Below the pieces are notes generated by a model. The model saw only the letters and a program-made list of their open reading frames with translations, had not been told where the DNA came from and searched no databases. Position numbers and translations under genes: made by a program. From Corynebacterium uterequi (lineage in GTDB: Bacteria; Actinomycetota; Actinomycetes; Mycobacteriales; Mycobacteriaceae), in contig NZ_CP011546.1 in NCBI RefSeq assembly GCF_001021065.1, positions 434,001-498,000 on the forward strand: a DNA stretch of 64,000 nt, given 5' to 3'. This document shows, in pieces, positions 1 to 12,709 of this stretch. The stretch's first letter is position 1. The number at the start of each line of letters is the position of its first letter.

Positions 1-773
1 GCCGCAAGGCGTTCATGGACGACCTCGCCGTGGTCACCCAGGCCACCGTCGTCGACCCCGAGGTGGGCGTGACCCTCAAGGAAGCCGGCCTGGAGGTTCT
101 GGGTTCGGCCCGCCGCGTCACCGTCACCAAGGACGAGACGGTCATCGTCGACGGCGCCGGTACCGCCGAGGAGGTGGAGGCCCGCCGCGAGCGCATCCGC
201 CGCGACATCGCCACCACCGATTCTTCGTGGGATCGGGAGAAGGCCGAGGAGCGCCTCGCCAAGCTGTCGGGCGGCGTGGCCGTCATCAAGGTTGGCGCCG
301 CCACCGAGACCGAGATGAACGAGCGGAAGCTGCGCGTCGAGGACGCCATCAACGCTGCCCGGGCAGCCGCGCAGGAAGGCGTTATCGCCGGCGGTGGCTC
401 CGTGCTCGTCCAGATCGCCACCGAGCTGAAGGACTACGCCGAGCAGTTCGAGGGCGAGGCCAAGATCGGCGTGCTGTCGCTGTCCCGCGCGCTGACCAAG
501 CCGGCCTACTGGATCGCCGCCAACGCGGGCCTCGACGGCGCAGTCGTCGTCAACCGAGTCGCGTCGATGGCCAACGGTGAGGGCTTCAACGCCGCCACCG
601 GCGAATACGGCAACCTCATCGACGCCGGCATCATCGACCCGGTGAAGGTCACCAACTCCGCCGTGGTCAACGCCGCCTCCGTCGCCCGGATGGTTCTCAC
701 CACCGAGGCGAGCGTGGTGGAAAAGCCGCAGGAGGAGTCCGACGCTCAGGGAGTGCACGGACACCACCACTAA
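1..773 (+). CDS. groEL: Chaperonin GroEL, C-terminal part (5' end outside window)
   Basis: Partial gene. The reading frame is open from the window edge (first full codon at position 3) and encodes the apical, intermediate and second equatorial parts of a 60-kDa chaperonin, which folds proteins in an ATP-driven cytosolic double ring. Visible family blocks are [32 protein letters not shown] and the equatorial stretch [11 protein letters not shown]. The protein ends in HGHHH rather than a Gly-Met tail. His-rich tails mark the GroEL1 type in actinobacteria, which often carry a second housekeeping copy. A strong hairpin follows the stop codon. The GroEL identity is certain; the GroEL1 assignment rests on the tail alone. 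Confidence 0.97.
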   Translation, partial: RKAFMDDLAVVTQATVVDPEVGVTLKEAGLEVLGSARRVTVTKDETVIVDGAGTAEEVEARRERIRRDIATTDSSWDREKAEERLAKLSGGVAVIKVGAATETEMNERKLRVEDAINAARAAAQEGVIAGGGSVLVQIATELKDYAEQFEGEAKIGVLSLSRALTKPAYWIAANAGLDGAVVVNRVASMANGEGFNAATGEYGNLIDAGIIDPVKVTNSAVVNAASVARMVLTTEASVVEKPQEESDAQGVHGHHH

Positions 774-790
774 GGTTCTTGACACACCGT

Positions 791-825
791 CAAGCCCCCA
801 TCGGCGCGATGCCGGTGGGGGCTTG
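791..825. terminator. Intrinsic-type hairpin between groEL and the WhiB gene
   Basis: A 15-bp stem (791-805 with 811-825), with one G-T wobble and a 5-nt loop, lies 17 nt after the groEL stop and 33 nt before the end of the convergent WhiB gene. There is no clear U tract, as is common in high-GC actinobacteria. It may serve both strands. Confidence 0.75.
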
Positions 826-857
826 TGGCGTCGGGGAGTTACGGAACGGTCGGGGCG

Positions 858-1151
858 TTAGGCGCTGTAGCGGCGGCGCCGGGTGCGCAGCATCGTGGCG
901 CGTTCGGATTCCGAGAGCCCGCCCCAGATCCCGTAGGGCTCGGCGACCTTGAGCGCGTGCTCGCGGCAGTTGTCGATGACGGGGCACGTCTGGCAGATGG
1001 CCTTCGCGCGGTTCTCGCGCTGGGCGCGGGCGCGGCCGCGCTCGCCGTCGGGGTGATAGAACACGTCGGAGTCCTCACCGCGGCAGGAGCCGTGAAGCTG
1101 CCAATCCCAAAAGTCGGCGTTCGGGCCCGGAAGAAGGTGGGGTTGGGACAT
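858..1151 (-). CDS. whcB: WhiB-family iron-sulfur transcriptional regulator
   Basis: A 97-residue WhiB-like protein. The four cluster-binding cysteines are Cys23, Cys53, Cys56 and Cys62 (C-x29-C-x2-C-x5-C), followed by the family turn GIWGGLSESE and a basic C-terminal tail (RTRRRR) for DNA contact. WhiB proteins hold a 4Fe-4S cluster that senses redox state or NO and usually work bound to the primary sigma factor. The start is ATG at 1151 with a GAAGGAG ribosome site. Its place between groEL and sigD matches C. glutamicum whcB (from memory), so the symbol is by position and is less certain than the family. Confidence 0.93.
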   Translation of the reverse strand: MSQPHLLPGPNADFWDWQLHGSCRGEDSDVFYHPDGERGRARAQRENRAKAICQTCPVIDNCREHALKVAEPYGIWGGLSESERATMLRTRRRRYSA

Positions 1152-1451
1152 GGCTGTGAAATCTCCTTCAGAAACTATCTAGCGCCATCGCTCAGCGAGC
1201 GGTGCGATACGAAGTGTGCTAGACAGATGTGAACGAAAAGTGACTTGAGTGTTACCTCATCGTGATCTAGCCCGGCGCCGGCGGCGGATACCCGTCGTGA
1301 GCTGGGCAATCCGACGAGGTTAAAACTTGGTGAATTTTCAAGAATCCGTGTGGATAGCCTGTGGGCTGATACCCTGTCAGAAACAGCGATACGTTCGGGG
1401 CCGTTCCCAGCGCCCCGAGCCGGACCACGAGTACATAGTCAGGGAGGTGCG
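1152..1451. promoter_or_regulatory. Divergent intergenic region between the WhiB gene and sigD
   Basis: About 300 bp without a convincing gene, noticeably less GC-rich than its flanks (for example near 1318-1345). It must hold both promoters. A long in-frame upstream extension of sigD exists from 1350, but it has no ribosome site and its codons look unlike coding sequence, so I treat it as leader. I cannot point to a convincing sigma-D-type promoter. Confidence 0.5.
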
Positions 1452-2003
1452 ATGGGCAGTCTTGAGGAGATCGATGCTCTCGTCGTGACCGCCCAACAGG
1501 GCGACCGTCGCGCCCTGGAACGCCTGCTCTGCCTGGTCCGCCTGCCCATCCTGCGCTACGCGCGCGCCCGAATGAGCTCGACGGCGGAACCCACCCCGGA
1601 GGACGTGGTCCAAGAGGTGTGCCTCGCGCTGGCCACCGGCATAGACAGCTACACCTACACGGGCAAGCCCTTTATGGCCTATGTCTACGGTGTGGCGTCG
1701 CACAAGATCGTCGACGCGCGCCGCGCGGCGAGCCGGAACAAGTCCACCCCGGCCGAGGAGATTCCCGATGGGGTAGACACGCGTCCCAACCCGGAAGAAT
1801 CCGCACTTCACTCGGCGGGATGTAACGAAATGAGACAGCTGCTCGATGGGCTGAGTGATAGGGCCCGAGACATCGTGATTCTGCGGGTCGTTGAGGGTTA
1901 TTCGGCAGAGGAGACGGCGCGTCTTTTAGGGATGACGGCAGGAGCGGTGAGGGTCGCTCAGCACCGGGCATTGACTAATTTGAAGAAGCGCTTGCAAGGT
2001 TGA
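1452..2003 (+). CDS. sigD: ECF RNA polymerase sigma factor SigD
   Basis: A 183-residue ECF sigma factor. Region 2 covers roughly residues 15-85 (TPEDVVQEVCLALATG, then FMAYVYGVASHKIVDARR). Region 4 covers about 125-182 (LSDRARDIVILRVVEGYSAE, then GMTAGAVRVAQHRALTNLKK). The start ATG at 1452 is preceded by AGGGAGG; an in-frame ATG at 1350 has no such site. The next gene encodes a single-pass anti-sigma factor, 63 nt away, so the pair is probably one operon. In C. glutamicum and M. tuberculosis SigD is held by RsdA, and in C. glutamicum it controls mycomembrane and peptidoglycan-linking genes (literature from memory). Confidence 0.93.
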   Translation: MGSLEEIDALVVTAQQGDRRALERLLCLVRLPILRYARARMSSTAEPTPEDVVQEVCLALATGIDSYTYTGKPFMAYVYGVASHKIVDARRAASRNKSTPAEEIPDGVDTRPNPEESALHSAGCNEMRQLLDGLSDRARDIVILRVVEGYSAEETARLLGMTAGAVRVAQHRALTNLKKRLQG

Positions 2004-2066
2004 GTCAGCAGGGAAGATGATGGGGTTGTCATGGGCGTACGAAGTGTAGGGAGGCAGGAACCGACG

Positions 2067-5001
<2,935 letters not shown>

Positions 5002-5037
5002 TCTCACCCCACTTCACAAGAAGGAAAACCAAGTCCC

Positions 5038-6150
5038 ATGCGTGACTACGTAGAAATCGGCATCGGCCGCGAAGCCCGGAACACGTACCGGCTGAGTGAC
5101 CTCAACCTCGTGCCCAACCGGCGGACCCGCTCCTCCAAGGACGTGGACGTCACCTGGCACATCGACGCCTACAGCTTCGACATCCCCGTGGCCTCCCACC
5201 CGACGGACTCCCTCGCCGGCCCGGAATTCGTCACCGCGATGGCCGCCGCCGGCGGTCTGGCCGTCATCAACGCAGAAGGCCTGTGGGGCCGGCACGCGGA
5301 CCTCGACGCCGCGCTGAACAGCGTCGTCGAAGCAGCCCGGAAGGACCCCCGGGAGGCCACCCGCCGCCTGCAGGAGCTGCACTCCGCGCCGATCGACACG
5401 GAGCTGCTCGCCGACCGCCTCGCCGAGGTGCGGGCTAGCGACGCGACCGTCGCCGTGCGCGTGTCCCCGCAGCACGCCCTCGAACTGGCCCCGGCCCTCA
5501 TCAAGGCCGGCGCCGAGCTGCTGTTCATCCAGGGCACCATCATCTCCGCGGAGCACGTCGCCAAGGGCGGTAACCCCATCAACCTCAAGGAGTTCATCGG
5601 CTCCTTGGACGTCCCCGTCGTCGCCGGCGGCGTGTACGGCTACTCCACCGCCATGCACCTCATGCGGGCCGGTGCGGCCGGAGTCATCGTCGGCGGCGGT
5701 GACAACACCTCCCAGGCGGCGCTGGGCATCGACGCCCCCATGGCCACCGCCATCGCCGACGCCAACGCCGCGCGCCGCGAGTACCTCGACGAGACCGGCG
5801 GCCGCTACGTGCACATCATCGCCGATGGGGAGCTGGGCCAGTCCGGCGACATCGCCAAGGCCATCGCGTGCGGCGCCGACGCCGTCATGCTCGGCGCGCC
5901 GCTGGCTGCCGCCACCGAGGCCGCGACCCCCGGGTTCTACTGGCAGGCTTCCGCGGCCCACCCGCGGTTCCCCCGCGGACAGGTCGACGAACTCTTCGAC
6001 GAGACCGCCAGCCTGCAGACCATCCTTCACGGACCGTCCTCGGATCCGTGGGGACAGCAGAACTTGGTCGGTGGACTGCGCCGGTCCATGGCAAAGTGTG
6101 GGTATACCGATTTGAAGTCTTTCCAGAAGGTCGAGCTTTCGGTGCATTAA
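5038..6150 (+). CDS. guaB3: GuaB3-family IMP dehydrogenase-related protein
   Basis: A 370-residue TIM-barrel protein of the GuaB3 branch, with no CBS domains. It begins RDYVEIGIGREARNTYRLSD and contains RYVHIIADGELGQSGDIAKA, as in mycobacterial Rv3410c. Where IMP dehydrogenase has its Cys loop, this protein reads VIVGGGDNTSQAALGID; its cysteines lie elsewhere (AIACGADAV and KCGYTD). The catalytic thioimidate cysteine is therefore missing. The role of GuaB3 in actinobacteria is unsettled as far as I know; it may be a regulator or a different purine-nucleotide enzyme. It lies directly behind guaB. Confidence 0.92.
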   Translation: MRDYVEIGIGREARNTYRLSDLNLVPNRRTRSSKDVDVTWHIDAYSFDIPVASHPTDSLAGPEFVTAMAAAGGLAVINAEGLWGRHADLDAALNSVVEAARKDPREATRRLQELHSAPIDTELLADRLAEVRASDATVAVRVSPQHALELAPALIKAGAELLFIQGTIISAEHVAKGGNPINLKEFIGSLDVPVVAGGVYGYSTAMHLMRAGAAGVIVGGGDNTSQAALGIDAPMATAIADANAARREYLDETGGRYVHIIADGELGQSGDIAKAIACGADAVMLGAPLAAATEAATPGFYWQASAAHPRFPRGQVDELFDETASLQTILHGPSSDPWGQQNLVGGLRRSMAKCGYTDLKSFQKVELSVH

Positions 6151-6195
6151 CGCCGCCTCGGCGGAGCCGACCCCAAAAACAATCGAGGTTTAGTT

Positions 6196-7374
6196 ATGGA
6201 TGTCACGATAACCCGCGAGCCCAGCGATCTACCCGTTCGTACGGTAGAGGCTGACGATCTCTTCTTCTCCACGACGGACGATAAGGGCGTCATTCTCTCC
6301 GTCAATGAGGTGTTCAGCCGGCTGGCCGCCGGCGAGCTGGTGGGCCAGCCGCACAACGTCATCCGGCATCCCGACATGCCAGGTGGGGCGTTCCACCTCA
6401 TGTGGGCGATGCTGGAGGAGGGCCGGCCCTTCGTGGGTTACGTGCGCAACAAATCCATCGACGACCACACCTACGACGTGCTGGCCACCGTCGTGCCCCT
6501 GGCCGACGGCGGGTACCTCTCGGTGCGCATCAGCCCGTCGACGGACTACTTCGCCACCGCCGGGGAGATCTACTACGCCGTCAACGACCTGGAGAACTGG
6601 GTCAAGCGGGAGGGGACCAACCGGCGCGAAGCGGCCGCGTTGGGGGCGAAGAAGATCAGGGAGCTGGTGCGCGACAGTGGCTTCAGCAACTACGAGCAGC
6701 TCCAGTGGCTCATTCTCCCGGCGGAAGTGGCCGCTCGCGAGGAACGCGGCACCATCCCGGATAGCCCCGTGCTCGACGCGCTCGGCGAGTTCATGGACTT
6801 CCAGCAGGAGATCGCCGCCACGGTGGGAACCCTCAAGGCCACCGCCGCTGAGCTGGGGCGCACCGCCACCCAGGATGTCCAGCACCACGTGGACAGCCTC
6901 GACCTGCCGGAGGCGGAGCTGCAGCTGCGCACCATCCCGCTGCGTATGTGGATCAACCTCCAGGGCATCATCGACGAGCACGTCGCGGACCTGCACGACC
7001 TGCTCGACGCGTTGGATACCAGCTCGGCGCGCACCCGCTTCGACATCGCGTTGGCCCGCCTGCACGCCACCGTCTCCGCGGAGAATCCGAGCCTGCACAC
7101 GGTCATGCGTGCCGGTGTGGACCGGATGATCGAGACCCATCACCAGTACCAGTCGCTCACCCGTCGGGTGACCCAGAAGGCGCGTTCGGTGGCGTCGCTC
7201 ATCGCCATCCCGCGCGAGCTCATCGTCGAATGGCTTCAGACCTATGACGCCGCCGAGGTCCGTGATGCCGTCGAGGCCGCCAACCGCCGCGTGGAGACCC
7301 TGACCAGCCTCGCCGAGTCCCTGGAGGCGATGACGGCGCCGAGCCTTCAGCGCCTCGATGAGGCCCTGAGCTAG
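6196..7374 (+). CDS. Aer-type PAS domain protein, copy 1
   Basis: A 392-residue soluble protein. Residues about 18-115 form a PAS domain of the Aer/aerotaxis type: DLFFSTTDDKGVI, then ELVGQPHNVIRHPDMP, then GRPFVGYVRNK. In Aer this domain binds FAD and reports redox state. The remaining 270 residues are mostly helical, with no membrane segment, no methyl-accepting signalling hairpin, no kinase and no HTH motif that I can see, so the output is unknown. ATG 6196 follows CGAGG. A second copy of equal length lies 260 bp downstream. It follows guaB3 by 45 nt, which may be chance. Confidence 0.8.
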   Translation: MDVTITREPSDLPVRTVEADDLFFSTTDDKGVILSVNEVFSRLAAGELVGQPHNVIRHPDMPGGAFHLMWAMLEEGRPFVGYVRNKSIDDHTYDVLATVVPLADGGYLSVRISPSTDYFATAGEIYYAVNDLENWVKREGTNRREAAALGAKKIRELVRDSGFSNYEQLQWLILPAEVAAREERGTIPDSPVLDALGEFMDFQQEIAATVGTLKATAAELGRTATQDVQHHVDSLDLPEAELQLRTIPLRMWINLQGIIDEHVADLHDLLDALDTSSARTRFDIALARLHATVSAENPSLHTVMRAGVDRMIETHHQYQSLTRRVTQKARSVASLIAIPRELIVEWLQTYDAAEVRDAVEAANRRVETLTSLAESLEAMTAPSLQRLDEALS

Positions 7375-7391
7375 CCGGTACAATACCGGCT
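7373..7391. terminator. Perfect hairpin at the end of PAS copy 1
   Basis: AGCCGGTA / TACCGGCT, 8 bp with a 3-nt loop, starting inside the TAG stop codon. It has no U tract; it may be a terminator or an mRNA 3' stabiliser. Confidence 0.5.
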
Positions 7392-7634
7392 GGCATTACC
7401 CCCGTTTCCCCCTCGGGCGGGACCTGTCAACGGCCCGTGAACTGGGTGCTCGGAGCATCGAGGCACCCCTATTGCCCTCGGTGCGTGGCGCCGGATAGGT
7501 GGCGTGGGCAGGGCTATGGCACAGTGTTTGGACACCGTCATGGACGTAGTCCAAGCGGTTGAAATTTTTTCACTGCCCTGCCAGCCCTCCGGTGCCCGCC
7601 GGCGGGCTGCTGACACGTACCGCGAGGAACCTAT
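7392..7634 (+). promoter_or_regulatory. Structured leader between the two PAS genes
   Basis: No gene here. It contains an imperfect inverted repeat GCATCGAGG (7455-7463) / CCTCGGTGC (7476-7484), a TTGGAC...GTCCAA inverted repeat near 7528-7555, and a T run near 7565. The second PAS gene therefore probably has its own promoter and possibly its own control. Confidence 0.4.
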
Positions 7635-8813
7635 ATGGAAGTAATGATGGCGCGCGACGTCGCCGCCATGCCCGTCCGCCCCGTCGAGGCGGACGATCTC
7701 TTTTTCTCCACGACCGACCGCAAGGGCGTCATCGCCTCGGTCAACGACGTGTTCACCCGGCTCGCCGCCGCGGACCTCATCGGCCAGCCGCACAACGCCA
7801 TCCGGCACCCCGACATGCCGGGCGGGGTGTTCCGCCTCATGTGGGACACCCTGGAACAGGGCCGGCCTTTCGTCGGCTACGTGCGCAACAAGTCCATCGA
7901 CGACCACACCTACGACGTGCTCGCCACCGTTGTGCCCCTGGCTGATGGCGGCTACCTCTCGGTGCGGATCGCCCCGTCGACGGATTACTTCGCCGCCGCC
8001 GGGCATCTCTACTACGCCGTCAACGACCTGGAGTACTGGGTCAAGCAGGAAGGTGCCACCCGGCGCGACGCCGCCACGGAAGGCGCGAAGAAGCTCTCGG
8101 AACTGCTCGACGAGCAGGGCTTCGCCAGCTATGAGCAGCTCCAGCAGCTCATCCTGCCGGCCGAGGTGGCCGCCCGCGAGGAACGCGGCACCATCCCGGA
8201 CAGCCCCGTTCTCGACGCGCTCGGCGAGTTCATGCACTTCCAAGACGAGATCGCGGCGACGGTGGAGACGCTCAAATCTACCGCCGCTGAGTTGGGCCGC
8301 ACCGCCACCGAAGGGGTGCGCCGCTACGTTGACAACCTCGATGTTCCCGAGGTGGAGCAGCAGCTGCGCGGCATCCCGCTCATGATGTGGATCAACCTCC
8401 AGGGCATCCTCGATGACCACGTGGCCGACCTGCAGCAGCTGCTCGACCAGCTCGCTGAGGCCTCCTCGCGCACGCGTTTCGACATCGCGCTGGCCCGCCT
8501 GCACGCCACGGTGTCGGTGGAGAACCCGGGCCTGCACGAGGTTATGCGCGCTGGCGTGGATCGGATGCTCCAGACCCATCACCAATACCAGTCGCTGACC
8601 CGTCGCGTCACGCGCAGGGCCCGGGCGATGGCGTCGCTCATCGCCATCCCGCGGGAGATCATCGTCGAGTGGCTCACCATCTACGACGCCGCCGAGGTGC
8701 GCGACGCCGTCGAGGCCGTCAACCGACGCATTGAAACCCTCACGCGCCTTGCTGAGGCCCTAGAGGCGATGCCGGCGCCGAGCCTGGAACGCCTCGACGC
8801 AGCTCTCAGCTAG
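7635..8813 (+). CDS. Aer-type PAS domain protein, copy 2
   Basis: 392 residues, colinear without gaps with the copy at 6196-7374 and identical at roughly three quarters of positions by eye. Identity is strongest in the PAS core and in the stretches AAREERGTIPDSPVLDALGE and HHQYQSLTRRVT. The PAS motif reads DLIGQPHNAIRHPDMP and FVGYVRNKSIDDHTY. Like its twin it has no membrane segment and no recognisable output domain. ATG 7635 follows GAGGAAC; a second ATG lies four codons on. Both copies keep all PAS motif residues, so neither looks decayed. Function unknown. Confidence 0.8.
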   Translation: MEVMMARDVAAMPVRPVEADDLFFSTTDRKGVIASVNDVFTRLAAADLIGQPHNAIRHPDMPGGVFRLMWDTLEQGRPFVGYVRNKSIDDHTYDVLATVVPLADGGYLSVRIAPSTDYFAAAGHLYYAVNDLEYWVKQEGATRRDAATEGAKKLSELLDEQGFASYEQLQQLILPAEVAAREERGTIPDSPVLDALGEFMHFQDEIAATVETLKSTAAELGRTATEGVRRYVDNLDVPEVEQQLRGIPLMMWINLQGILDDHVADLQQLLDQLAEASSRTRFDIALARLHATVSVENPGLHEVMRAGVDRMLQTHHQYQSLTRRVTRRARAMASLIAIPREIIVEWLTIYDAAEVRDAVEAVNRRIETLTRLAEALEAMPAPSLERLDAALS

Positions 8814-8916
8814 CCCACAGTTGGGGGACAGCTAGACGGGTGTGCCAAAACATGTAACGTCAGACCTTCGTTCAGGTTATAAAGAATGTAGGAGGGTGCG
8901 CGCCCAGCACCTGGAC

Positions 8917-8922
8917 TACAGT
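8917..8922 (+). promoter_or_regulatory. Candidate -10 element for the PTS operon
   Basis: TACAGT (TAnAnT) 41 nt before the EIICB start, preceded by the self-complementary GGGTGCGCGCCC near -35. A TATAAA at 8878-8883 is a second candidate. Confidence 0.35.
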
Positions 8923-8963
8923 GCCCGGGCGGCCCCTAGGTCGAAAGAAAGAAGAACATCGAT

Positions 8964-10577
8964 ATGAATTCGGTGATGGGGGCGCTACAACGCCTGGGCA
9001 AAGCACTCATGGGGGCAGTGGCGGTCATGCCCGTCGCGGCCATCCTCATGGGCGTCGGCTATTACATCCAGAGCGTGGGCGGCGACGGCAACATCGCCTC
9101 CCTCGTCCTGCTGAAATCTGGCGAGGTCATCCTCGGCAACCTCGGCCTCATCTTCGCCGTGGCTATCGCCTTCGGGCTGGCTAAGGACTCCAACGGCGCC
9201 GCCGCCCTGTCCGGCTTGATCGGCTTCAGCACCGTCACGCTGCTGCTGTCGCCGGAGCAGGTGGCCGTGTACAAGGGAATGGACCCGGCCACCATCTCGG
9301 AGCTGGAGGGCGACGCCGCCCTGCAGTGGGCCTCCCAGGGCTGGGCGGCCGTCGGCCCGGGCAACGTCCTCTTCGGTATCCTCACCGGTGTCCTCGCCGC
9401 CTGGGCGTATAACCGCTTCCACACCACCAAGCTGCCGGACTTCCTGGCCTTCTTCTCCGGCCGCCGCCTGGTGCCGATCCTGACGTCGGTGTTCTCCATC
9501 GTCTTGTCCGCCATCCTCTACGTGCTGTGGCCGCTCATCTACCGGGTGCTCTTCGGCTTCGGCACGTGGCTGCAAGGCCTCGACGCGGTGGGTGCCGGCC
9601 TCTACGGCTTCTTCAACCGCCTGCTCATCCCCACCGGCCTGCACCACGCCCTGAACTCCATCTTCTGGTTCGACGTCATCGGCATCAACGACATCGGCAA
9701 GTTCTACGGTGGTCAGGAGACCATCGCCCAGGCCGCCGCCGCGACCGACGCCGCCACCTGCCCGGGCCTGTGGAACGGCCAGACCTGCGAGGTCATCGGC
9801 ATCATCGGCCAGTACCAGGCCGGCTTCTTCCCGATCATGATGTTCGGCCTGCCGGGTGCGGCACTGGCCATGTACCTGCGCGCGAACACCACCCGCCGCA
9901 AGGTCACCGGCTCGCTCATGCTGGCCGCGGCGCTGGCCAGCTTCTTCACCGGCGTCACCGAGCCGCTGGAGTTCTCCTTCATGTTCGCCGCCCCGCTGCT
10001 CTACGTGGTCCACGCGCTGCTCACCGGCCTCTCGCTGGCCATCGCGGCGGCCTTCGACTGGACCTCCGGCTTCGGCTTCTCCGCCGGCTTCGTCGACATG
10101 GTGCTCAGCGCCTCTAACCCGCTGGCGCACAAGTGGTGGGCGCTGCTCATCATGGGCGTTGCCTTCTTCGCCCTCTACTTCGTTGTCTTCTACTTCCTCA
10201 TCGGCTGGTTGAACCTTAAGACCCCGGGCCGGGAGGACGAGGAACCGGGCGATACCGCCGCCGACGATGACACCGCCGCCCCCGCCTCGGGCGAGGACCG
10301 CTACGCCGTGATGGCCGACAAGATCATCGACGGCCTGGGTGGCCCGGCCAACATCTCCGCCATCGAGCACTGCACCACCCGTTTGCGGGTGCAGACCGTG
10401 AGCAACGAGCCCGTCAGCGACGCCGCCCTGCGGGCTGCTGGCGCGCCGGGCGTCATCCGCCCGTCGGCGACCAACGTGCAGGTGGTCGTCGGACCGCAGG
10501 TGCAGTTCGTGTACGACGCGGTGGCCGATAAGCTGGCCCACCACGACGTCGCCGTCCTCGGCGAGACCGAAGAGTAG
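8964..10577 (+). CDS. nagE: PTS EIICB component, N-acetylglucosamine type
   Basis: A 537-residue membrane permease-kinase that imports a hexose and phosphorylates it. The EIIC part (about 1-420, around ten hydrophobic segments) carries GRRLVPI, NRLLIPTGLHHALN, GFFPIMMFGLPGAALAMY and FTGVTEPLEFSFMFAAPLLY. These blocks match E. coli NagE better than PtsG. After NLKTPGRED and an acidic linker comes EIIB, with phospho-cysteine Cys470 in HCTTRLRV. EIIA is missing from this chain and is encoded 9 nt downstream. ATG 8964 follows a purine-rich AAGAAAGAAG. TACAGT at 8917-8922 is a plausible -10. Substrate is inferred from sequence; no nag genes are nearby, and glucose is the alternative. Confidence 0.85.
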   Translation: MNSVMGALQRLGKALMGAVAVMPVAAILMGVGYYIQSVGGDGNIASLVLLKSGEVILGNLGLIFAVAIAFGLAKDSNGAAALSGLIGFSTVTLLLSPEQVAVYKGMDPATISELEGDAALQWASQGWAAVGPGNVLFGILTGVLAAWAYNRFHTTKLPDFLAFFSGRRLVPILTSVFSIVLSAILYVLWPLIYRVLFGFGTWLQGLDAVGAGLYGFFNRLLIPTGLHHALNSIFWFDVIGINDIGKFYGGQETIAQAAAATDAATCPGLWNGQTCEVIGIIGQYQAGFFPIMMFGLPGAALAMYLRANTTRRKVTGSLMLAAALASFFTGVTEPLEFSFMFAAPLLYVVHALLTGLSLAIAAAFDWTSGFGFSAGFVDMVLSASNPLAHKWWALLIMGVAFFALYFVVFYFLIGWLNLKTPGREDEEPGDTAADDDTAAPASGEDRYAVMADKIIDGLGGPANISAIEHCTTRLRVQTVSNEPVSDAALRAAGAPGVIRPSATNVQVVVGPQVQFVYDAVADKLAHHDVAVLGETEE

Positions 10578-10586
10578 GAGAACTTC

Positions 10587-11066
10587 ATGTTTGGTTTTGG
10601 CAAGAAGAAGCAGCAGTCCATCGCCCTCACCGCGCCGTGTGCGGGCCGTGTCGTTGCCCTCGCGCAGGTCAAGGACCCCGCCTTCGCCGAGGGGATGCTG
10701 GGTAAGGGTTTTGCCGTCGAGCACACTGAGCTCCCGGACACCGTCGAGATCGTCGCGCCCGTGGCCGGCACGATTAACCACGTGTTCAAGACCGGTCACG
10801 CGTTCATCGTCCACTCTGAGTCGGGCCTGGACGTGCTGGTCCACATCGGTTTCGACACCGTCAAGCTCAAGGGCGACGGCTTCGAGATCCTCAAGGCCAA
10901 GGGCGATACCGTCGCCGCGGGCGAGCCGGTCGTACGCGTCGAGGCCGCCCGTCTCGCCGCGCAGGGCGTGGACCTGACCACCCCGGTGGTCTTCCCGGAC
11001 AGCTCGCGGATCGACGAGATCGAGCTGGGTGCCGACGGCGCCACCGCAACACTCCTGGAGGGCTAA
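10587..11066 (+). CDS. PTS EIIA component, glucose/Crr family
   Basis: A 159-residue cytosolic phosphocarrier. His86 in VLVHIGFDTV is the phospho-acceptor (E. coli EIIA-Glc His90), and His71 in TGHAFIVHSESG is its partner (E. coli His75). The family stretch PVAGTINHVFKTG is present. It passes phosphate from HPr to the EIIB domain encoded immediately upstream. The ribosome site AGGAG overlaps the EIICB stop codon, so the two are one operon. A terminator-like hairpin follows. In relatives, EIIA is usually fused to EIICB; here it is free. Confidence 0.93.
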   Translation: MFGFGKKKQQSIALTAPCAGRVVALAQVKDPAFAEGMLGKGFAVEHTELPDTVEIVAPVAGTINHVFKTGHAFIVHSESGLDVLVHIGFDTVKLKGDGFEILKAKGDTVAAGEPVVRVEAARLAAQGVDLTTPVVFPDSSRIDEIELGADGATATLLEG

Positions 11067-11075
11067 ACCAAAGCT

Positions 11076-11103
11076 GACCCGCCCTTAGCAGTGCGGGCGG
11101 GTC
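11076..11103 (+). terminator. Hairpin after the PTS operon
   Basis: GACCCGCCC / GGGCGGGTC, a perfect 9-bp stem with a 10-nt loop, 10 nt after the EIIA stop. It separates the PTS operon from the guaA promoter. Confidence 0.6.
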
Positions 11104-11125
11104 GGGCGACAAGGCGGCTCTCGGT

Positions 11126-11131
11126 TAGACT
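11126..11131 (+). promoter_or_regulatory. -10 element of guaA (leaderless geometry)
   Basis: TAGACT, 8 nt before GTG 11140, with no ribosome binding site between. The first transcribed base is expected at or within a base or two of the start codon. Confidence 0.55.
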
Positions 11132-11139
11132 GAATCACC

Positions 11140-12693
<1,554 letters not shown>

Positions 12694-12709
12694 GTTTCCG
12701 CTTCGGGGG

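Noticed and set aside
1350..1451. N-terminal extension of sigD from ATG 1350
   Set aside because: No ribosome site, atypical residues, and ATG 1452 has a good ribosome site and fits ECF sigma length.
8985..10844. 619-codon minus-strand ORF opposite the PTS genes
   Set aside because: A shadow of the EIICB and EIIA genes; Asp/Glu/Arg-rich low-complexity translation.
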